Positions 1 to 11,341 are shown, counted from the stretch's first letter. The stretch is 64,000 nt of DNA from Rheum nobile (GCA_027886185.1 WOAB01000606.1:5270001-5334000), one strand, 5' to 3'. Made by a program: numbers and translations. The notes: generated by a model from the letters alone, not told the origin.

Positions 1-183
1 GATGAACATTTGTTTTGTCGCCCAAAAACTAACTTATGGCGTCAAAGGCAATATTTTGTCGCCCAAAAAGTATTTGGGCGTCGAAGTTCTTTTTCGTTGC
101 ACAAAATGTAGTTTGGGCGACCAAAAAAAAGTTGTCGCCCTAGTTGAGAAATTTTGTCGCCCGAAACCCTTTTTCTTATAGTG
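1..183. mobile_element. Terminal end of a CACTA (En/Spm-type) DNA transposon
   Basis: The sequence ends at 183 with TTTCTTATAGTG, whose reverse complement CACTATAAGAAA is the classic CACTA terminus. Inside it are at least six copies, in both orientations, of a sub-terminal unit close to TTTGTCGCCCAAAA (around 16, 56, 74, 112, 133 and 154). Sub-terminal repeats of this kind are transposase-binding sites in known CACTA elements. The other end lies outside the window, so the 3-bp duplication expected next to it (TCT, 184-186) cannot be tested. No transposase coding is visible in this stretch. Confidence 0.75.
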
Positions 184-198
184 TCTCAATATGTTAAT

Positions 199-633
199 TA
201 GGGTTGAGCATCGGTCCAAATCCGGTCCGGACCGGGCCGACCCGGACCGGAACCCGGAACACCAAAAATGGTGGACCGGAACCCGGACCGGATATTTCCG
301 GTCCGGTCCTATTTGGACCGGATTTGGACCGGTTTAGGGTTTTGTTAAATTTAAATATAATTTACTTACATTTAAACATGAAAAAAAACCTCAAATCTAA
401 ATATAATTTACTCTTAAATATAATTTACCCTAAAATCTAAAACCTAAACCCTAAACCTCAAATGTAAAAATCCTCAAACCGGTTAAAATTTTAAGATTTT
501 TTTAAAACACCGGGTCGAACCGGACCGGACCGGACCCAAAATTCCGGAAATCCCTGGAACGAAGACCGGACCGGTCTTAACCGGTCCGGTCCGATCCAAA
601 TTTCTGGGCCGGACCAGAATTTGCTCATCCCTA
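199..633. mobile_element. hAT-type MITE with perfect 8-bp target duplication
   Basis: The 435-bp element is flanked by ATGTTAAT on both sides (191-198 and 634-641), an exact 8-bp duplication as made by hAT transposases. Its ends are inverted (TAGGGTTGAGCA at 199, TGCTCATCCCTA ending at 633). Both flanks inside the TIRs are packed with CCGGTCC/GGACCGG units that can fold back on each other. The AT-rich centre includes a short telomere-like run near 440-460 (CCTAAACCCTAAA). Open frames across it are by-products of the CCGGTCC repeats; it has no transposase and would depend on an autonomous hAT. Confidence 0.88.
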
Positions 634-641
634 ATGTTAAT

Positions 642-1957
642 AGCTCTTTTTCCATCTTTATGGGTCGCCTTAATTAAGTCCATCAATCAAAGCCTTATTC
701 ATTAATAAATAAAGATAAATAAGCAAATAAAATAATTGATTACTTCTTACATCCTCAAATTTGATGAGAGAGGAGATTTAATTAGATTAATGTCTAATAT
801 TAAAAATTCCTACTATAAACTCTTATAAAAGCTTGAAAACCCAGTTTGTTTGTTTTTTGAAACAAATTGATAATAGTTGTGTTTATGTGTCAACTGTCGT
901 CTACCAAGAGTTTTTTGAGAGTTGCATGATCGAAAAAACTAGTTGTACTTTTTATATTAGTTTTTTGGCACCCAATAAACATACCAAAATTCACGAATCC
1001 AAAAAAAAAATTGCCAAATTTTGGGCACTAAATTGAGAATATTGTAAGTTTGGGGTCGTTGGGTTGAAATATTGATCCCGGCCAATAGGAAGAAGCAAGA
1101 GACGACGGAGGAGAGGAGACCGGCCTCCCCAGCCGCACTCCGCCGAGGCGACAACCGGTAAGCAACCCGAAGAGTTTGCCTCCTCCAATTTTACAAACCA
1201 TATATAAATATATTTCAATTTCTTCGATTTCCACATCCATGTTTTTACGAGAGAGAACAGATTCTATGGGACAATTAACTTCCATCCATGGAAGCAGCTG
1301 CATTTTTTTATTTCCCCATCTTAAATAAATGCTACTCCGATCCAGTGATTAATTATATCAGAAGGCATTCACTAAACCTAATTCTATGAAGCTTTGGCAT
1401 ACTAATAGGTTTTTAGTTACTACTCCAAAGTTTTAACTCTTTTTTTTTTTATATCTCATAATTATAAGGGTACAATATAGTAATATACCGTCACTGGATC
1501 TATTCACCATTTTAACAGCAAGTAGGTGAACAATGAACATGCATCATTATATTTAGTTACTATTACATAAATAATGTATAAAAAGTCAGATATATAATAA
1601 ATTAGAAATGAGATGGGAAATCTTGATGTGAAAAGAGAAAAGTTGATTGAAAAATATGGTACCCAAAACATGCTAATCAAGTTATAATCAACATTAGGTA
1701 TTATATTAAGTATTGTAATTATTACATTTGATAAGATAAACCATGGAAATACTTTAGCGCCTATCTTTTCTTTTTGGATATTTATTCTTTAGTATTTTCT
1801 GCTCTTTGTACGTACATACTATATATGAAAATATGATGCTTCACATTACCAGTGTTAATGTGTGATTGATATATACTGTATTTCAAATTTATAAAATAGC
1901 ATACGTAGTAATTGAAAGAGTGAATTGATTAGTTAAGTAATACGAGTAATTAGTATC
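642..1957. other. Intergenic, AT-rich, with one GC-rich island
   Basis: I see no gene here. Most is AT-rich spacer. At about 1080-1190 there is a short GC-rich stretch (GACGACGGAGGAGAGGAG onward) containing GGAGG/CCTCC inverted words, which is unlike its surroundings. Overlapping minus-strand frames there have no recognisable domain. It could be a leftover 5' exon or transposon piece; I cannot decide. Confidence 0.5.
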
Positions 1958-1958
1958 G

Positions 1959-2144
1959 GTTTTTCTAATGTGTCTATGGGCACATGCTAACAAACTTAAA
2001 TAGAAAATTTATCTTCAAAATATTCCCTAATAGAGAATTGATAAACCCTTAGCAAACAAGATTAAACTAATGACTAATCAAATAATTACCAAAAAAAAGA
2101 GTTTTTAGAGTGTGTTCATGGACACACACTAGAAAAAACTGAAG
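1959..2144. mobile_element. Short MITE-like inverted-repeat element
   Basis: The left end (near 1959-1990) reads GTTTTTCTAATGTGTCTATG and the right end (near 2109-2144), reverse-complemented, reads TTTTTTCTAGTGTGTGTCCA, so roughly 33-bp imperfect terminal inverted repeats enclose about 185 bp. The word GGCACATGCTAACAAA inside the left end recurs inverted near 21890, which suggests a dispersed family. I could not find a clean target duplication, so the boundaries are approximate. Confidence 0.4.
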
Positions 2145-3300
2145 AAAAAGGGGGGAAATAGCTTGACCAACATCAATGTTTGGTATTACTTTTGAAAAGT
2201 AGCAAGCTTTTTTGTGCAAAAATGGTCTTCACTGGCCTCCAAAAAGCAAACTACGAGTATTAAAAAGAATAACTCGTTTCCGGACTTTCAAAATTTCATA
2301 TGGGTTTGATTTGGAGTTAACATAAGACCTAGCTACCAATTAACCCATTTCAATTCTACAATTCCAAGTGCTAATTGACCTAGGCTAGACAATTAAAGTT
2401 ACGCGCTTATTCTAATTACGTACTGTCGTTATATATAAGTTCTACTTCTCTAATTACCCAATGTTTGATTAACCCATGGAGTTTTGAAAAGATCACAAAT
2501 ATGAAATTTATCTCTTATTAATAGGAGTATTTTTTCCATTAAAAAAAGTAATTAGTTAAATTACCACCAAATATATTCTCTACTACTAGCACTAACTATT
2601 CCAGATGTTACCTGGCCTAATTCAGTCAACGCGGTTGAAATTAAGATGATATAACCCTAAGTCAACTTAGGTGAAATAAGTCAAGATATGCACTTTAATT
2701 TTATGGAATGTGCAGGCGCAGCACGGAGAGCCTGGACGTATATATGTGCACATCCACCCAATTCATACTTTAAACAAAGCAACATATAGGTAATCCAACA
2801 GATAGAATTTGATGCCAACCTTTTGGAATTATTTTCTAAATACTTTAAAGAATGTATTTGTTCGGTCTACTCTCTTGGGATGAAATCCACTTTTTCCACA
2901 AAAATAAATAAATAAATAATGATTTCATTTTAGAAAGAAAAGAAATCAACAAATTAAAATTAGGTTAATTATTATTCAAGCTAAATTTTGACAGATATAC
3001 AATATGGGATCTTGAGTATCCTGAAAACTAGCTAGCTTCTTGTTTTGGAAGGGTAAAGTTAGAATCTTATTTCCTTTACAAGAGTTTTCATTTATAAAAT
3101 TTGTCACATAGTGAGAAATTCACATATGATGTAGTATATATTTAATAATTTAATTATTCCTCTCCCAAACAAATGAAAAGAGCTTTGCTTATTTGAATGG
3201 ACTTTGAGGGGCAACAAGTAGTGCCCACTTCCCACCAATCTAAACTCGATCCCTTGGCCTCTTGAGTCATTTTGCTCTCTTTTATTTTCCTTCTTTCCCA
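2145..3300. promoter_or_regulatory. Upstream region of the WIP gene
   Basis: This AT-rich stretch contains no ORF or transposon that I can support and directly precedes the WIP2-like gene, so it is the best candidate for its promoter. A CCAAT word lies at 3235-3239, about 75 bp above the TATA box, a usual spacing for a CCAAT box. I did not identify other elements with confidence. Confidence 0.4.
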
Positions 3301-3311
3301 ATTAATTTCTC

Positions 3312-3318
3312 TATAAAA
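3312..3318 (+). promoter_or_regulatory. TATA box of the WIP gene
   Basis: CTATAAAAAG lies 75 bp upstream of the ATG at 3387. With the usual 25-35 bp spacing, transcription would start near 3342 and leave a 5' leader of about 45 nt. The leader has no upstream ATG that I can see. Confidence 0.6.
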
Positions 3319-3386
3319 AGCAAAGACTTAGAAAAGTATTCATCTCTCCTTTTAATTTGTCACTTTGATCATCATATCAGTACACC

Positions 3387-6166
3387 ATGGCTGATCCCTA
3401 CAGAAATCTCTTCACGAGATGGATAAACCAAATGAATCCTCTTCACCTTCACTTGTCCTCATCCTCCCCTCCCAATTACTCCTCCCCATCGTCGTCGTCG
3501 TCCACATCGTCGCCTTGGCCTTTGCACCCTCACCCTTTTCCCCCTCCCCCACCTCCGCCACAGAGCCACCACCACCACCAGCAGCCACAGCAACAAGGCT
3601 TCCAAACATCGACATCATCAAATTCCATGGCGACCACCCCACCACCAAAAGCCCTCCCCCTTCTCTCCTTGGGGAACTATGTCTCACATGAAGAACAACA
3701 TCAACAAGAAGAATCCGTACGAGATTTCGGGGTGCTGGATCGGGCAAGCCTCGCGGCCATGGATTTGGACACGGGCACTAGTAACAATAAGAACAAGTCC
3801 AAGTTAATAATGGAGGAATTGTTTGGAAAAGAGTTAGATGAAGATGAAGAAGGTGTAACGTTGGCCTTGCAAATAGGGTTACCAAGCCCTAGTGCAGCTT
3901 TCTACTCTTATTCCAATAACAACAACAGCATGTGCACTTCAAATAATGATCAAGATGGGAGCAACAATAAAGGCCACGATGATGGTGTGGATGATGATGA
4001 CGATGGCCATCAAGGAGGGAGAGGTGACGTGTACCCTTGGATCATGGGGAGCAGCAGATCATCATCAACTCTAAACAAGGGAGGCCAGTACTGGATCCCT
4101 ACTCCTTCCCAGATCCTCAATGGTCCTACTCAGTTCTCATGTCCCGTTTGCTTCAAAACCTTCAACAGATACAACAACATGCAGGTAATTATTTCTTAAA
4201 ATCCTTCTTTTTTTTTAATTTAGCTGCTAATTCCGTCTCTCAAATAATTAATGATCTGGACTCAATTTCAATGCTAATTTCTCATGATGAAATACCCCCA
4301 CACAGAAGTTCCTCTTTAATTAATTATTTTCATGAAATTATTCAGAAAAGGACAGCCCGGCGGAGTTATACATCAATTGATTGTGAGGGTTAAGTGGGTT
4401 AATTCAACTAATTCCTGCTTCCGGCTAGCTAACAGTTGTAATATTGTATCCTGGTTTGTTAATTTGGGGCCATAGATGAAGAAACCGGCCAACTTTAATC
4501 TACTGCATGGTTTGGAGGTGATTATATATGGGATATAGAAAGTATTATTCTCCTTTGCCCTAATAAATGGAGAAACATTTGCATGGTTTGGAGGTGATTA
4601 TAACAAGATAGTATCAAAAATCATGCAAATATTCTAGAGAGGAGGGGGGGGGGGGGGGGGGGGGGGCAACATCTATCTACGTATAGACAGTAGTCTGTAT
4701 GTATGTGTATGTGATGCTAATAAGTCCTTGCTAGTACATATATAGTAGCAGACATAGCGCGCTAGGAGTACTGTTTATTCTTAATATGATTGAACCACTC
4801 CACCCATATCCCAGTATATTGTTCCTTTTGCCTGCCTGTTGCAGGCTACAATTGAAGAGAGAGATACAACAAGCTAAGCCTTGCTTGGAAATCTGTGCTT
4901 ATTTTGCCATATATACATGAACCACTTCATCAAACTGCTGAATTTCTGCAGTTTTGTCCCCCCCTTTCCTAATTTCTAAACTCTTAATTTAATTTGAAAT
5001 CACTACTCTCTTCTTTTTTTTTTATTTACATGCATATATTTTGCATGTAGCTAGATTGAAGAAAGGTTGTATTTTTTGGTGTTTCAGTTCAGTTTGTTGA
5101 CATGGGTACTTGAGCAATTAAGATCCTGATTCTTACAGTGTACATAATGCTAATTAATCGTGCAACACTGACATACGATTAATGGGAAATTAGAGAAAGA
5201 GAGGAGCATGTGTATAATTAAATAAGGAGGGAAACGGAATTACTAAGAAATTAAAGTGAAGTTGGTTTTAGCCAAATGGAATCAAAAACTTATTTATAGT
5301 GGAAGCAGAATCCTATCCTGCAGCAAATATGTTCACCAGCTTATTGTTTTTTGTTTTTATTTTGTTATTAATTATTGATCCTCGATTCTTCCCACAGTTA
5401 AGCGCGCAAGAGATCCAATTCCTACCTTTTAGCTTTTGAGGAACAGTTTTGACATATCATATATAGCTATCTTGTTTCTTTTTGTGTGTCAGTCCTTCAG
5501 AAAATATCCTTTCGAAATATGAATGCATACATACATCTGGACCTCTCAAACTCTATTTCGCTGGTTGTTGTTGTTTTGACATATCATATATATATATATA
5601 TATATATACATATACGCGTGTGTGTCATATAATTGATTTTAATGAGTTAAAATTACTATGATTGTACGTATTATGGTGTGACGGGGTGTAACCGAAAACG
5701 ACAGATGCACATGTGGGGCCACGGATCGGAGTACCGGAAGGGCCCGGAGTCGCTCCGGGGGACGCAGCCGACGGGGATGCTGCGGCTGCCGTGCTACTGC
5801 TGCGCGGGGGGGTGCCGCAACAACATCGACCACCCGCGCGCGAAGCCGCTCAAGGACTTCCGCACGCTGCAGACTCACTACAAGCGCAAGCACGGGCTGA
5901 AGCCCTTCTCGTGCCGCAAGTGCGGCAAGGCCCTGGCCGTGCGCGGCGACTGGCGCACCCACGAGAAGAACTGCGGCAAGCTCTGGTACTGCGCCTGCGG
6001 CTCCGACTTCAAGCACAAGCGGTCGCTCAAGGACCACATCCGCGCCTTCGGGCACGGCCACGCCCCCGTCCCCGCCCCCGACGGCTCCGACGACACCACC
6101 GCCTCCGAGATTGACCTCGATGATCGCCACGCCCATGACACCTCTTCTTCTAGGAAGCGCTCCTGA
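3387..6166 (+). CDS. WIP2: WIP-family C2H2 zinc-finger protein (WIP2/NTT-like), two exons
   Basis: Join 3387-4184 and 5705-6166; 419 residues. WIP proteins are plant nuclear regulators. The WIP2/4/5 group acts in root-meristem initiation, and WIP2 (NTT) in the transmitting tract of the carpel. The N-terminus MADPYRNLFTRW is typical. It is followed by Ser/Pro/His/Gln-rich tracts (25-70), LPLLSL (90-95) and TLALQIGLPSP (158-168), and acidic runs (150-155, 198-206). The family signature W236-I237-P238 precedes four fingers: C252/C255/H268/H272, C298/C303/H324/H329, C336/C339/H352/C356, and C362/C364/H377 with H383 or H385. The C-terminus has a basic RKR. The GT-AG intron splits finger 1 between its Cys and His pairs, and reading continues in phase from CAG to ATG. 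Oddities: residue 343, normally the core Phe of finger 3, is Leu, and exon 2 is very GC-rich while exon 1 and its surroundings are not. WIP4 or WIP5 orthology is possible; family membership is near certain. Confidence 0.93.
4185..5704 (+). other. Intron of the WIP gene
   Basis: The 1,520-bp intron has GTAATT at its 5' end and GACAG at its 3' end. It contains a pure G tract (4644-4666), a TA dinucleotide run near 5587-5608, two near copies of GCATGGTTTGGAGGTGATTA about 75 bp apart (from about 4505 and 4580), and two copies of TTTTGACATATCATATATA (about 5448 and 5573). The 3' end lacks a strong pyrimidine tract: the last 50 bases are mixed and include GGTGTGACGGGGTG. The acceptor is nevertheless fixed by the perfect continuation of finger 1. 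Confidence 0.85.
4644..4666 (+). repeat. Poly-G tract of 23 bases in the WIP intron
   Basis: An uninterrupted run of 23 G follows GGA at 4641. On the transcribed pre-mRNA it is the G-rich strand and could form stacked G-quadruplexes. Length polymorphism and sequencing error are both likely at such a run, so the exact count should be treated with care. Confidence 0.85.
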
Positions 6167-6933
6167 TTCATTCTTCATTAGATGCATATATCTATATTTA
6201 TATACACTAGCTTCATCGATCTTATGACATCAGATCGAGCATGAATCATATATATGTGGGCCCTGCCGCCCTGGCCATTTTTAATGTAACACCTACCAAC
6301 AAGTTCTTGGTTTATATCAACTGGCCTAGCTTGTATAATTCAAGGTCTGAGAAGCTGATTATATATATAACTAGACATCATATCGATCGATCTGTCACTC
6401 GTAATTGCCTCCCTATACCCTAATCATTTGGGTTTAACGGCCTTAATTTGTTATCTCATGAAATTATACATTTTCTGTGCTGTACGTACTTATTGTGTCT
6501 TTCAAGTGGGAGCCATTAGGTTTCATTACTCTTGATCTTGTCTCATGACAGAATTGATCTGCTGTTTTGGACCAATCCAAATCTTATATTATATCCAATT
6601 ATATACTGTATTGGCTTCTTTTTTTTTGTCTTTGTCCCGTTCGACTGTTTGGAGCCACAATACGTCCGGACTGGATAGTGTTGATGGAATCTAAGTGGCC
6701 ATAAGTTAGATTGGGACTCTATTTATAATTTTGTGATTCTCAAGTAGGTAGTAAGAGAAGAGAGCGGTCTACAAATGAAGTGAGACAGCAAATGTTGGTA
6801 GTGTATGATCAAGAGCAATGATTATCTGAAATCTATGGCCAGTACGTAATGTTTAGGTAATCATGAACAATGATAACGGGATTCAAACTTGTTCTTTTTT
6901 CTGTGTTATCTTTATATTTATATTTGATGGAGA

Positions 6934-6967
<34 letters not shown>

Positions 6968-8385
6968 TAGATAGACAACGGTAGCTGATAAATCCCAGCG
7001 GAGGAGCATATATAGCGAATTAGCAATATAGGAATGGTGTTGGAAAAAAGGAAAAAGAAAGGATATATGTGAGATGGGCAAAAAGTAAGTTAACAAAGGG
7101 CTAGCGTAGCCCCACATTCGGAAAAAGCTAGCTAGTGAATATGTATGTGAAAAACAAAGGAGAAAGTTAATATTAACACCACTTGCCAACTATATATATC
7201 TCTACTAGTGTATATTCCATCAGTTTACAAATAAATGTCTTACAAATAATAAAAAGTACAATCATTATCACAAATATTTTTAAAAATTTATAATTTACTA
7301 ATAACTTATCTCAATTTTGATCGATGAATAAAAATTTGTATACATTATATTAATATATGCAACTTTCAATAACATAACTCGTAATTCACCAATAAGTTAT
7401 TATCTAAAATTCTAAAATAATAATATTTTCTTTGTAAAAATTAAAGGATAAAATAACACTATTTCTTAATGGGAAGGGTAATATATATATATATATATAT
7501 GCTTTAAGGGGAGAAAGGGGTTGACAGTAGAATGATTCTTGTTCACTAAATCTTTCCACCAATTGTGAAGGAGTTACAAGTACGAGATCCTTTATAACAA
7601 CACTCGCCATCTAGCGTCTTCCATGACTAATTTAATTTGGTCATAAATAAACATAATTTTCATTGTAATTTTTTATGAAAATATAAAAGCTTTTTAATTA
7701 TTTTCCGAAATTAACCTTATATATATATAAAAGATCCATTTATGCATCAGAAAATAATTGTGTGACTGACTTTGAATAGAGAAAAGATCTACGTACACGT
7801 ACCATAGTTCGGAAGGGCATCTTTCAAACTTCACATCTAGCCATCTTGGTATAAGGCTTTTCAGATAACAATTATAATTTTCATTTTACCGGGTCAAAAA
7901 TATAAAAGAAATAAAAGACAAGTTTGCGTGGGCTGAACATGTAGAAAATCCAAACGTAATTATAGCTGAACTTTTGTATAACGAAGTGATCATGCATGTA
8001 AAATTCCCTAGTGAACAAGAGCTAGCACAAATAAAAAAGGGCACTTTTTTTGTGGCGAAAAGGACATGCACACACATACACATATATATAAATTGGATTG
8101 AGACGTAGCCACATCATTATAATATTTCCACTTATTTATAGACAATAAAAGTTTTTATGTATTTCATAAAAGACATTTAAGCCGTACGTACACGAAAAAT
8201 GAAAACCCGAATTCGTACTCTTGTAGTTACTAGATGTAATACTTCTCAACTAAGTTAAGAATACATTATAAATATTAGTCTATGAATAACAACACAGATT
8301 ATGAATCGAAGGCGGTTCATTAAGAATTAAATATGACTCGTATGCAGGGGCATAATGGTACATACAACTTTCGGAGCGATGAAAT
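6167..8385. other. Intergenic region downstream of the WIP gene
   Basis: I find no gene. The region contains simple AT runs (about 6935-6964 followed by GATA units to 6974, and about 7483-7500) and AT-rich spacer. The 3' UTR of the WIP gene must begin at 6167 but no clear poly(A) signal stands out in the first 300 bases. A stretch beginning TTCCATCAGTTTACAAATAA near 7212 is loosely like a Stowaway end, without a partner end. Confidence 0.5.
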
Positions 8386-9931
8386 TGTTTGTTGTTAATT
8401 CATAGTTTCAATTGGGCTTATATGGTTTGGACCAAATTAAAGATAGAATAATGGGCTTGAAAGGGATTAAGCTCAAAATGACAGAGGAGGAGTTTAGATG
8501 AATCTAGAATTAATTAAGAAGAAAGAATATCAAATAAGAATAACCTAGAAAGAGAATTGTCTAGAATTTTAGGGAGAAGTGTGTAGTTTTCCACTTTGTA
8601 GTATGTGTAAACCTAGAATATTCTAGGAAAAATTGTTTAGTATTGTAAGCCTATAAATAGGCATTAATGATAGCATTTTGAAGCATTGAGCAAGAGAGCA
8701 AATTAGTGTGTGAGGGGTGTGAACTTGTGTGAAGGTGTTTCATGTAATAAAGAGTGTTGTGAGCTATCCGTAAAACACCTCTTATACATTTTCACTATAT
8801 AATACAAAGTCGCACTAATTTGATGAAGGAGGACATCGAATCATTGATCATGTGGAGATCAAGGCTCACTTTGTTGATCACTTCCGGTCTTGGTTTGGAA
8901 TTGACAACCATTACCCCCCCTGCGACCAACATATCTTTGATGAAGGCCCCATTGTGAATCACCAAGATAGAATATCCATGATCAGACCCTTCAGCAGAGA
9001 GGATATTAGTAAAGTTTTGTTTGATATTGGGAGCAACAAGTCACCGGGCCCGGATGGTTTTGGGGCTCACTTCTTCAAAGAAGCTTGGGCAATTGTAGGT
9101 AAAGATTTTACTGATGCGGTTCTTGACTTCTTTCATAAAGGCAGATTGTTGAAAGAAATTGGATGCTCTTCCATTGCTCTCGTATCCAAAGTAGATCATT
9201 CGAGCACTGTCAATGACTTCAGACCGATTGCCTGCTGTTCGGTTATTTACAAAACAATTACTAAATTGATTGTGTCCAGATTACAAGCAGTGCTTCCAGA
9301 CCTAGTTGACCAAGCACAAGGTGCCTTTATCAAGGGGAGATCCATTAGGCACAATATCGTTGTTTGTCAAGATTTGATCAAAGGTTATGCTAGAAAATAT
9401 ACAAGCCCACGGTGTGCTATCAAGATAGATCTCCGCAAGGCCTATGACACGATCAACTATACTTTTCTCTTCCAAGTATTACAGGGGTTTGGTTTGCATG
9501 ATAGGATGATTAATTGGATTAAGCAATGCATCATCAGTAGCTCCCTCACAATCAACTTTGAAGGTGAACTCACTGGATTCTTCCCTTGCAAAAGGGATCT
9601 TCGGCAAGTAGACCCATTAGCTCTTTATCTCTTGGTCCTGGTGATGGAATACTTGAGCAGATCATTCAAACTTATGAGCAGACTCAGAGATTTCAAATTT
9701 CATCCTCGATGTGCTAGAGTGGGAATCACTCATTTATGCTTTGCAGATGACCTATTCATCTTTGCTCATGGAAATTTAGCCACTCTGAAAACAGTGAAGA
9801 ATCAACTTGATGACATATGCAACAGATCGAGCCTCTCCATCAATACAAAGTCACTTTTGTATATTGTGTCTTTGCTTCGATGGAGTTTCGGTGAGTGTAC
9901 AAGGGTCCTGGGGAGGGTCGATTCCTTAATA
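8386..9931 (+). repeat. 5' LTR of COP-1, interrupted by LINE sequence
   Basis: The LTR is 8386-8811 plus 9853-9931; the 1,041 bp between is the LINE insert with one copy of its flanking repeat. Without the insert it is about 505 bp and aligns along its whole length to the 3' LTR. It contains TATAAATAG near 8652, a likely TATA box for the element. The expected terminal CA reads TA at 9930-9931. Confidence 0.8.
8812..9841 (+). pseudogene. L1-type LINE reverse-transcriptase fragment
   Basis: An open frame covers the L1 reverse-transcriptase core: KSPGPDGFGAHFFKEAW, then RPIACCSVIYKTITK, QGAFIKGRSIRHNI, KIDLRKAYDTI, and the catalytic FADD box near 9740. The RQGDPLSP block is degraded to RQVDPLAL, so activity is unlikely. 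The endonuclease upstream and the thumb, RNase H and poly(A) tail downstream are all absent: the fragment is truncated at both ends. It lies between two copies of AATACAAAGTC (8801-8811 and 9842-9852), which splits the COP-1 LTR. The frame continues into LTR sequence to 10009, which is chance. Confidence 0.9.
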
Positions 9932-9932
9932 G

Positions 9933-9944
9933 TGGTATCAGAGC
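9933..9944 (+). other. Primer binding site of COP-1
   Basis: TGGTATCAGAGC, complementary to the 3' end of initiator-methionine tRNA, as used by most plant copia elements. It starts one base after the LTR end, which helped fix that boundary. Confidence 0.85.
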
Positions 9945-10008
9945 TGGGGTTGTCGGTGTTAGGTGATACGGGTTTAGTTCACTGGTGGAAGGATCTCCTG
10001 TTGGCGTG

Positions 10009-11275
10009 ATGGCGGTCAGTTTGTCGAGGACGTTCAAGATCTCACTCTTTGATGGGAAAATCAACTTCACATTGTGGCAAATTACGATTCAAGACCTTTT
10101 GGTGTAGCAAGGTCTTGATTAGGCTTTAGAGGAGGAGAAGCTTGGTTCCATGAATGAGAGGGAATGAAGCAAAATCCAAAAGAAGGCGGTGAGTACAATT
10201 CGGTTGTCACTTGCTCCCGAGATCAAGTTTAGTGTGTTGAAGGAGACCACACCAAAGGTGTTGTGGGAGAAGCTCGAGAGCATTTACGCGTCGAAGTCAT
10301 TGACGAACCGGTTGTGTTTGAAGATGGAATTGTACTCACAGAAGATGCAGGAAGGAGGTAATCTTCACGACCACATTAACTCATTTAATCAACTAGTATG
10401 CCAATTGATGAATACAGGTAACAATATTAAGGATGAGGAGTAGGCGTTGTTGTTATTAGCGTCATTGCTGACATCCTAAAAGTCCTTGGTGTAGACGTTA
10501 CTTGTAGGAAGGTCGAGTTTCACTCTAGATGAGGTGATGGCCGCTTTGCGGGAGAGTGAGAGAATGATGAAGAATGACGCTAATGACACGGGAGGAGATC
10601 GCATACTAGTTACGGGGGATTGTGAGCGAGGGAGGAGCCAAACGAGGGGGCAAGGTGACCCAAAATGAAGAGTAAACTCACGTCAGCGTCAGGATTTGAG
10701 TGACGTCGAGTGTTACTACTGCGGGGAGATGGGTCACATGCAAGCGAGGTGTCCTCGGATGAGGGAAGACTTGAAGAAGTTGAGAGAGACGTCCTTGCGG
10801 ATGTGTAGTGGGGACTCCCATACGAATGTGGTCGATGATGTTGGTGATGAGGATGTATACTTGGAAACAAGTGAGGAGGTTGCCAAGTTCGAGTGGGTGA
10901 TGGATAGTGCCACCTCGATGCATGTGTGTGGAGATCAAGAATTGTTCAACACCTTGAAGAAGGATGAAGAGTTTGGTCACCTCAACTTAGCTGGTGGTGA
11001 GAAGTTAAAGGTTGAGGGTACCGAAGCGTGACGATGAGGCTTCATAACGGTACAAGCCACACTCTTCATAATGTGAGGTACGTGTCTTCAAGCAAAGTTA
11101 ACATCATCTCGTTGGGTGCGATGATGTCAAATGGGTGCATGTGTGTCGGCACGCTAAGTGGTGCAAGGTGTTCAAGGGGAGACGCTTGATCATGTGAGAC
11201 CGGAAGACCGAGAAGAACATATGTGTGGTGGATGAACAAGTCGTGCAAAAAAGATGTCGTGATAGTGTGATGGGG
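10009..11275 (+). pseudogene. COP-1 gag and protease N-terminus, broken
   Basis: One frame from the ATG at 10009 to 11031 encodes a Tnt1-type Gag: a start matching KISLFDGKINFTLW, then LWEKLESIYASKSLTNRL, a CCHC zinc knuckle C-x2-C-x4-H-x4-C (CYYCGEMGHMQARC, about 10717-10758) and the first part of the aspartic protease (WVMDSATSMHV near 10895). Another frame continues protease-like sequence to about 11270 (NVRYVSSSKVNIISLGAM). Eight or so in-frame stops interrupt Gag. The active-site Gly is Ala (DSA). Several stops replace expected Gln or Trp codons (CAG to TAG, TGG to TGA), the usual decay of methylated cytosines. Confidence 0.85.
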
Positions 11276-11341
11276 ATGGCAAAGAAGGTACGATTTTCGA
11301 ATATTACAAAGGTGTATGGAAATATGAATTAAGGGAGTAAT

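Noticed and set aside
440..460. Telomere-like CCTAAACCCTAAA run (and TTTAGGGTTTAGG near 16262)
   Set aside because: Only one or two units, within or next to transposon sequence; no array that would indicate an interstitial telomere.
1028..1303. Three overlapping minus-strand frames over the GC-rich island at 1.0-1.3 kb
   Set aside because: No domain, no conserved start context, and frames overlap each other; kept only as a composition anomaly.
3412..4074. Alternative frames within WIP exon 1 on both strands
   Set aside because: They overlap the true exon, have biased Pro/Ser or Gly/Val composition and no homology that I recognise.
5639..6187. 182-residue minus-strand frame opposite WIP exon 2
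   Set aside because: It is the mirror of a GC-rich coding exon, has low-complexity Ala/Val/Arg composition, and no domain. The 133-residue plus-strand frame at 5713 is a frame shadow for the same reason.
7205..7400. Possible Stowaway MITE starting TTCCATCAGTTTACAAATAA
   Set aside because: No matching inverted end and no TA duplication found; similar TACTCCGTCT at 21297 also lacks a partner.
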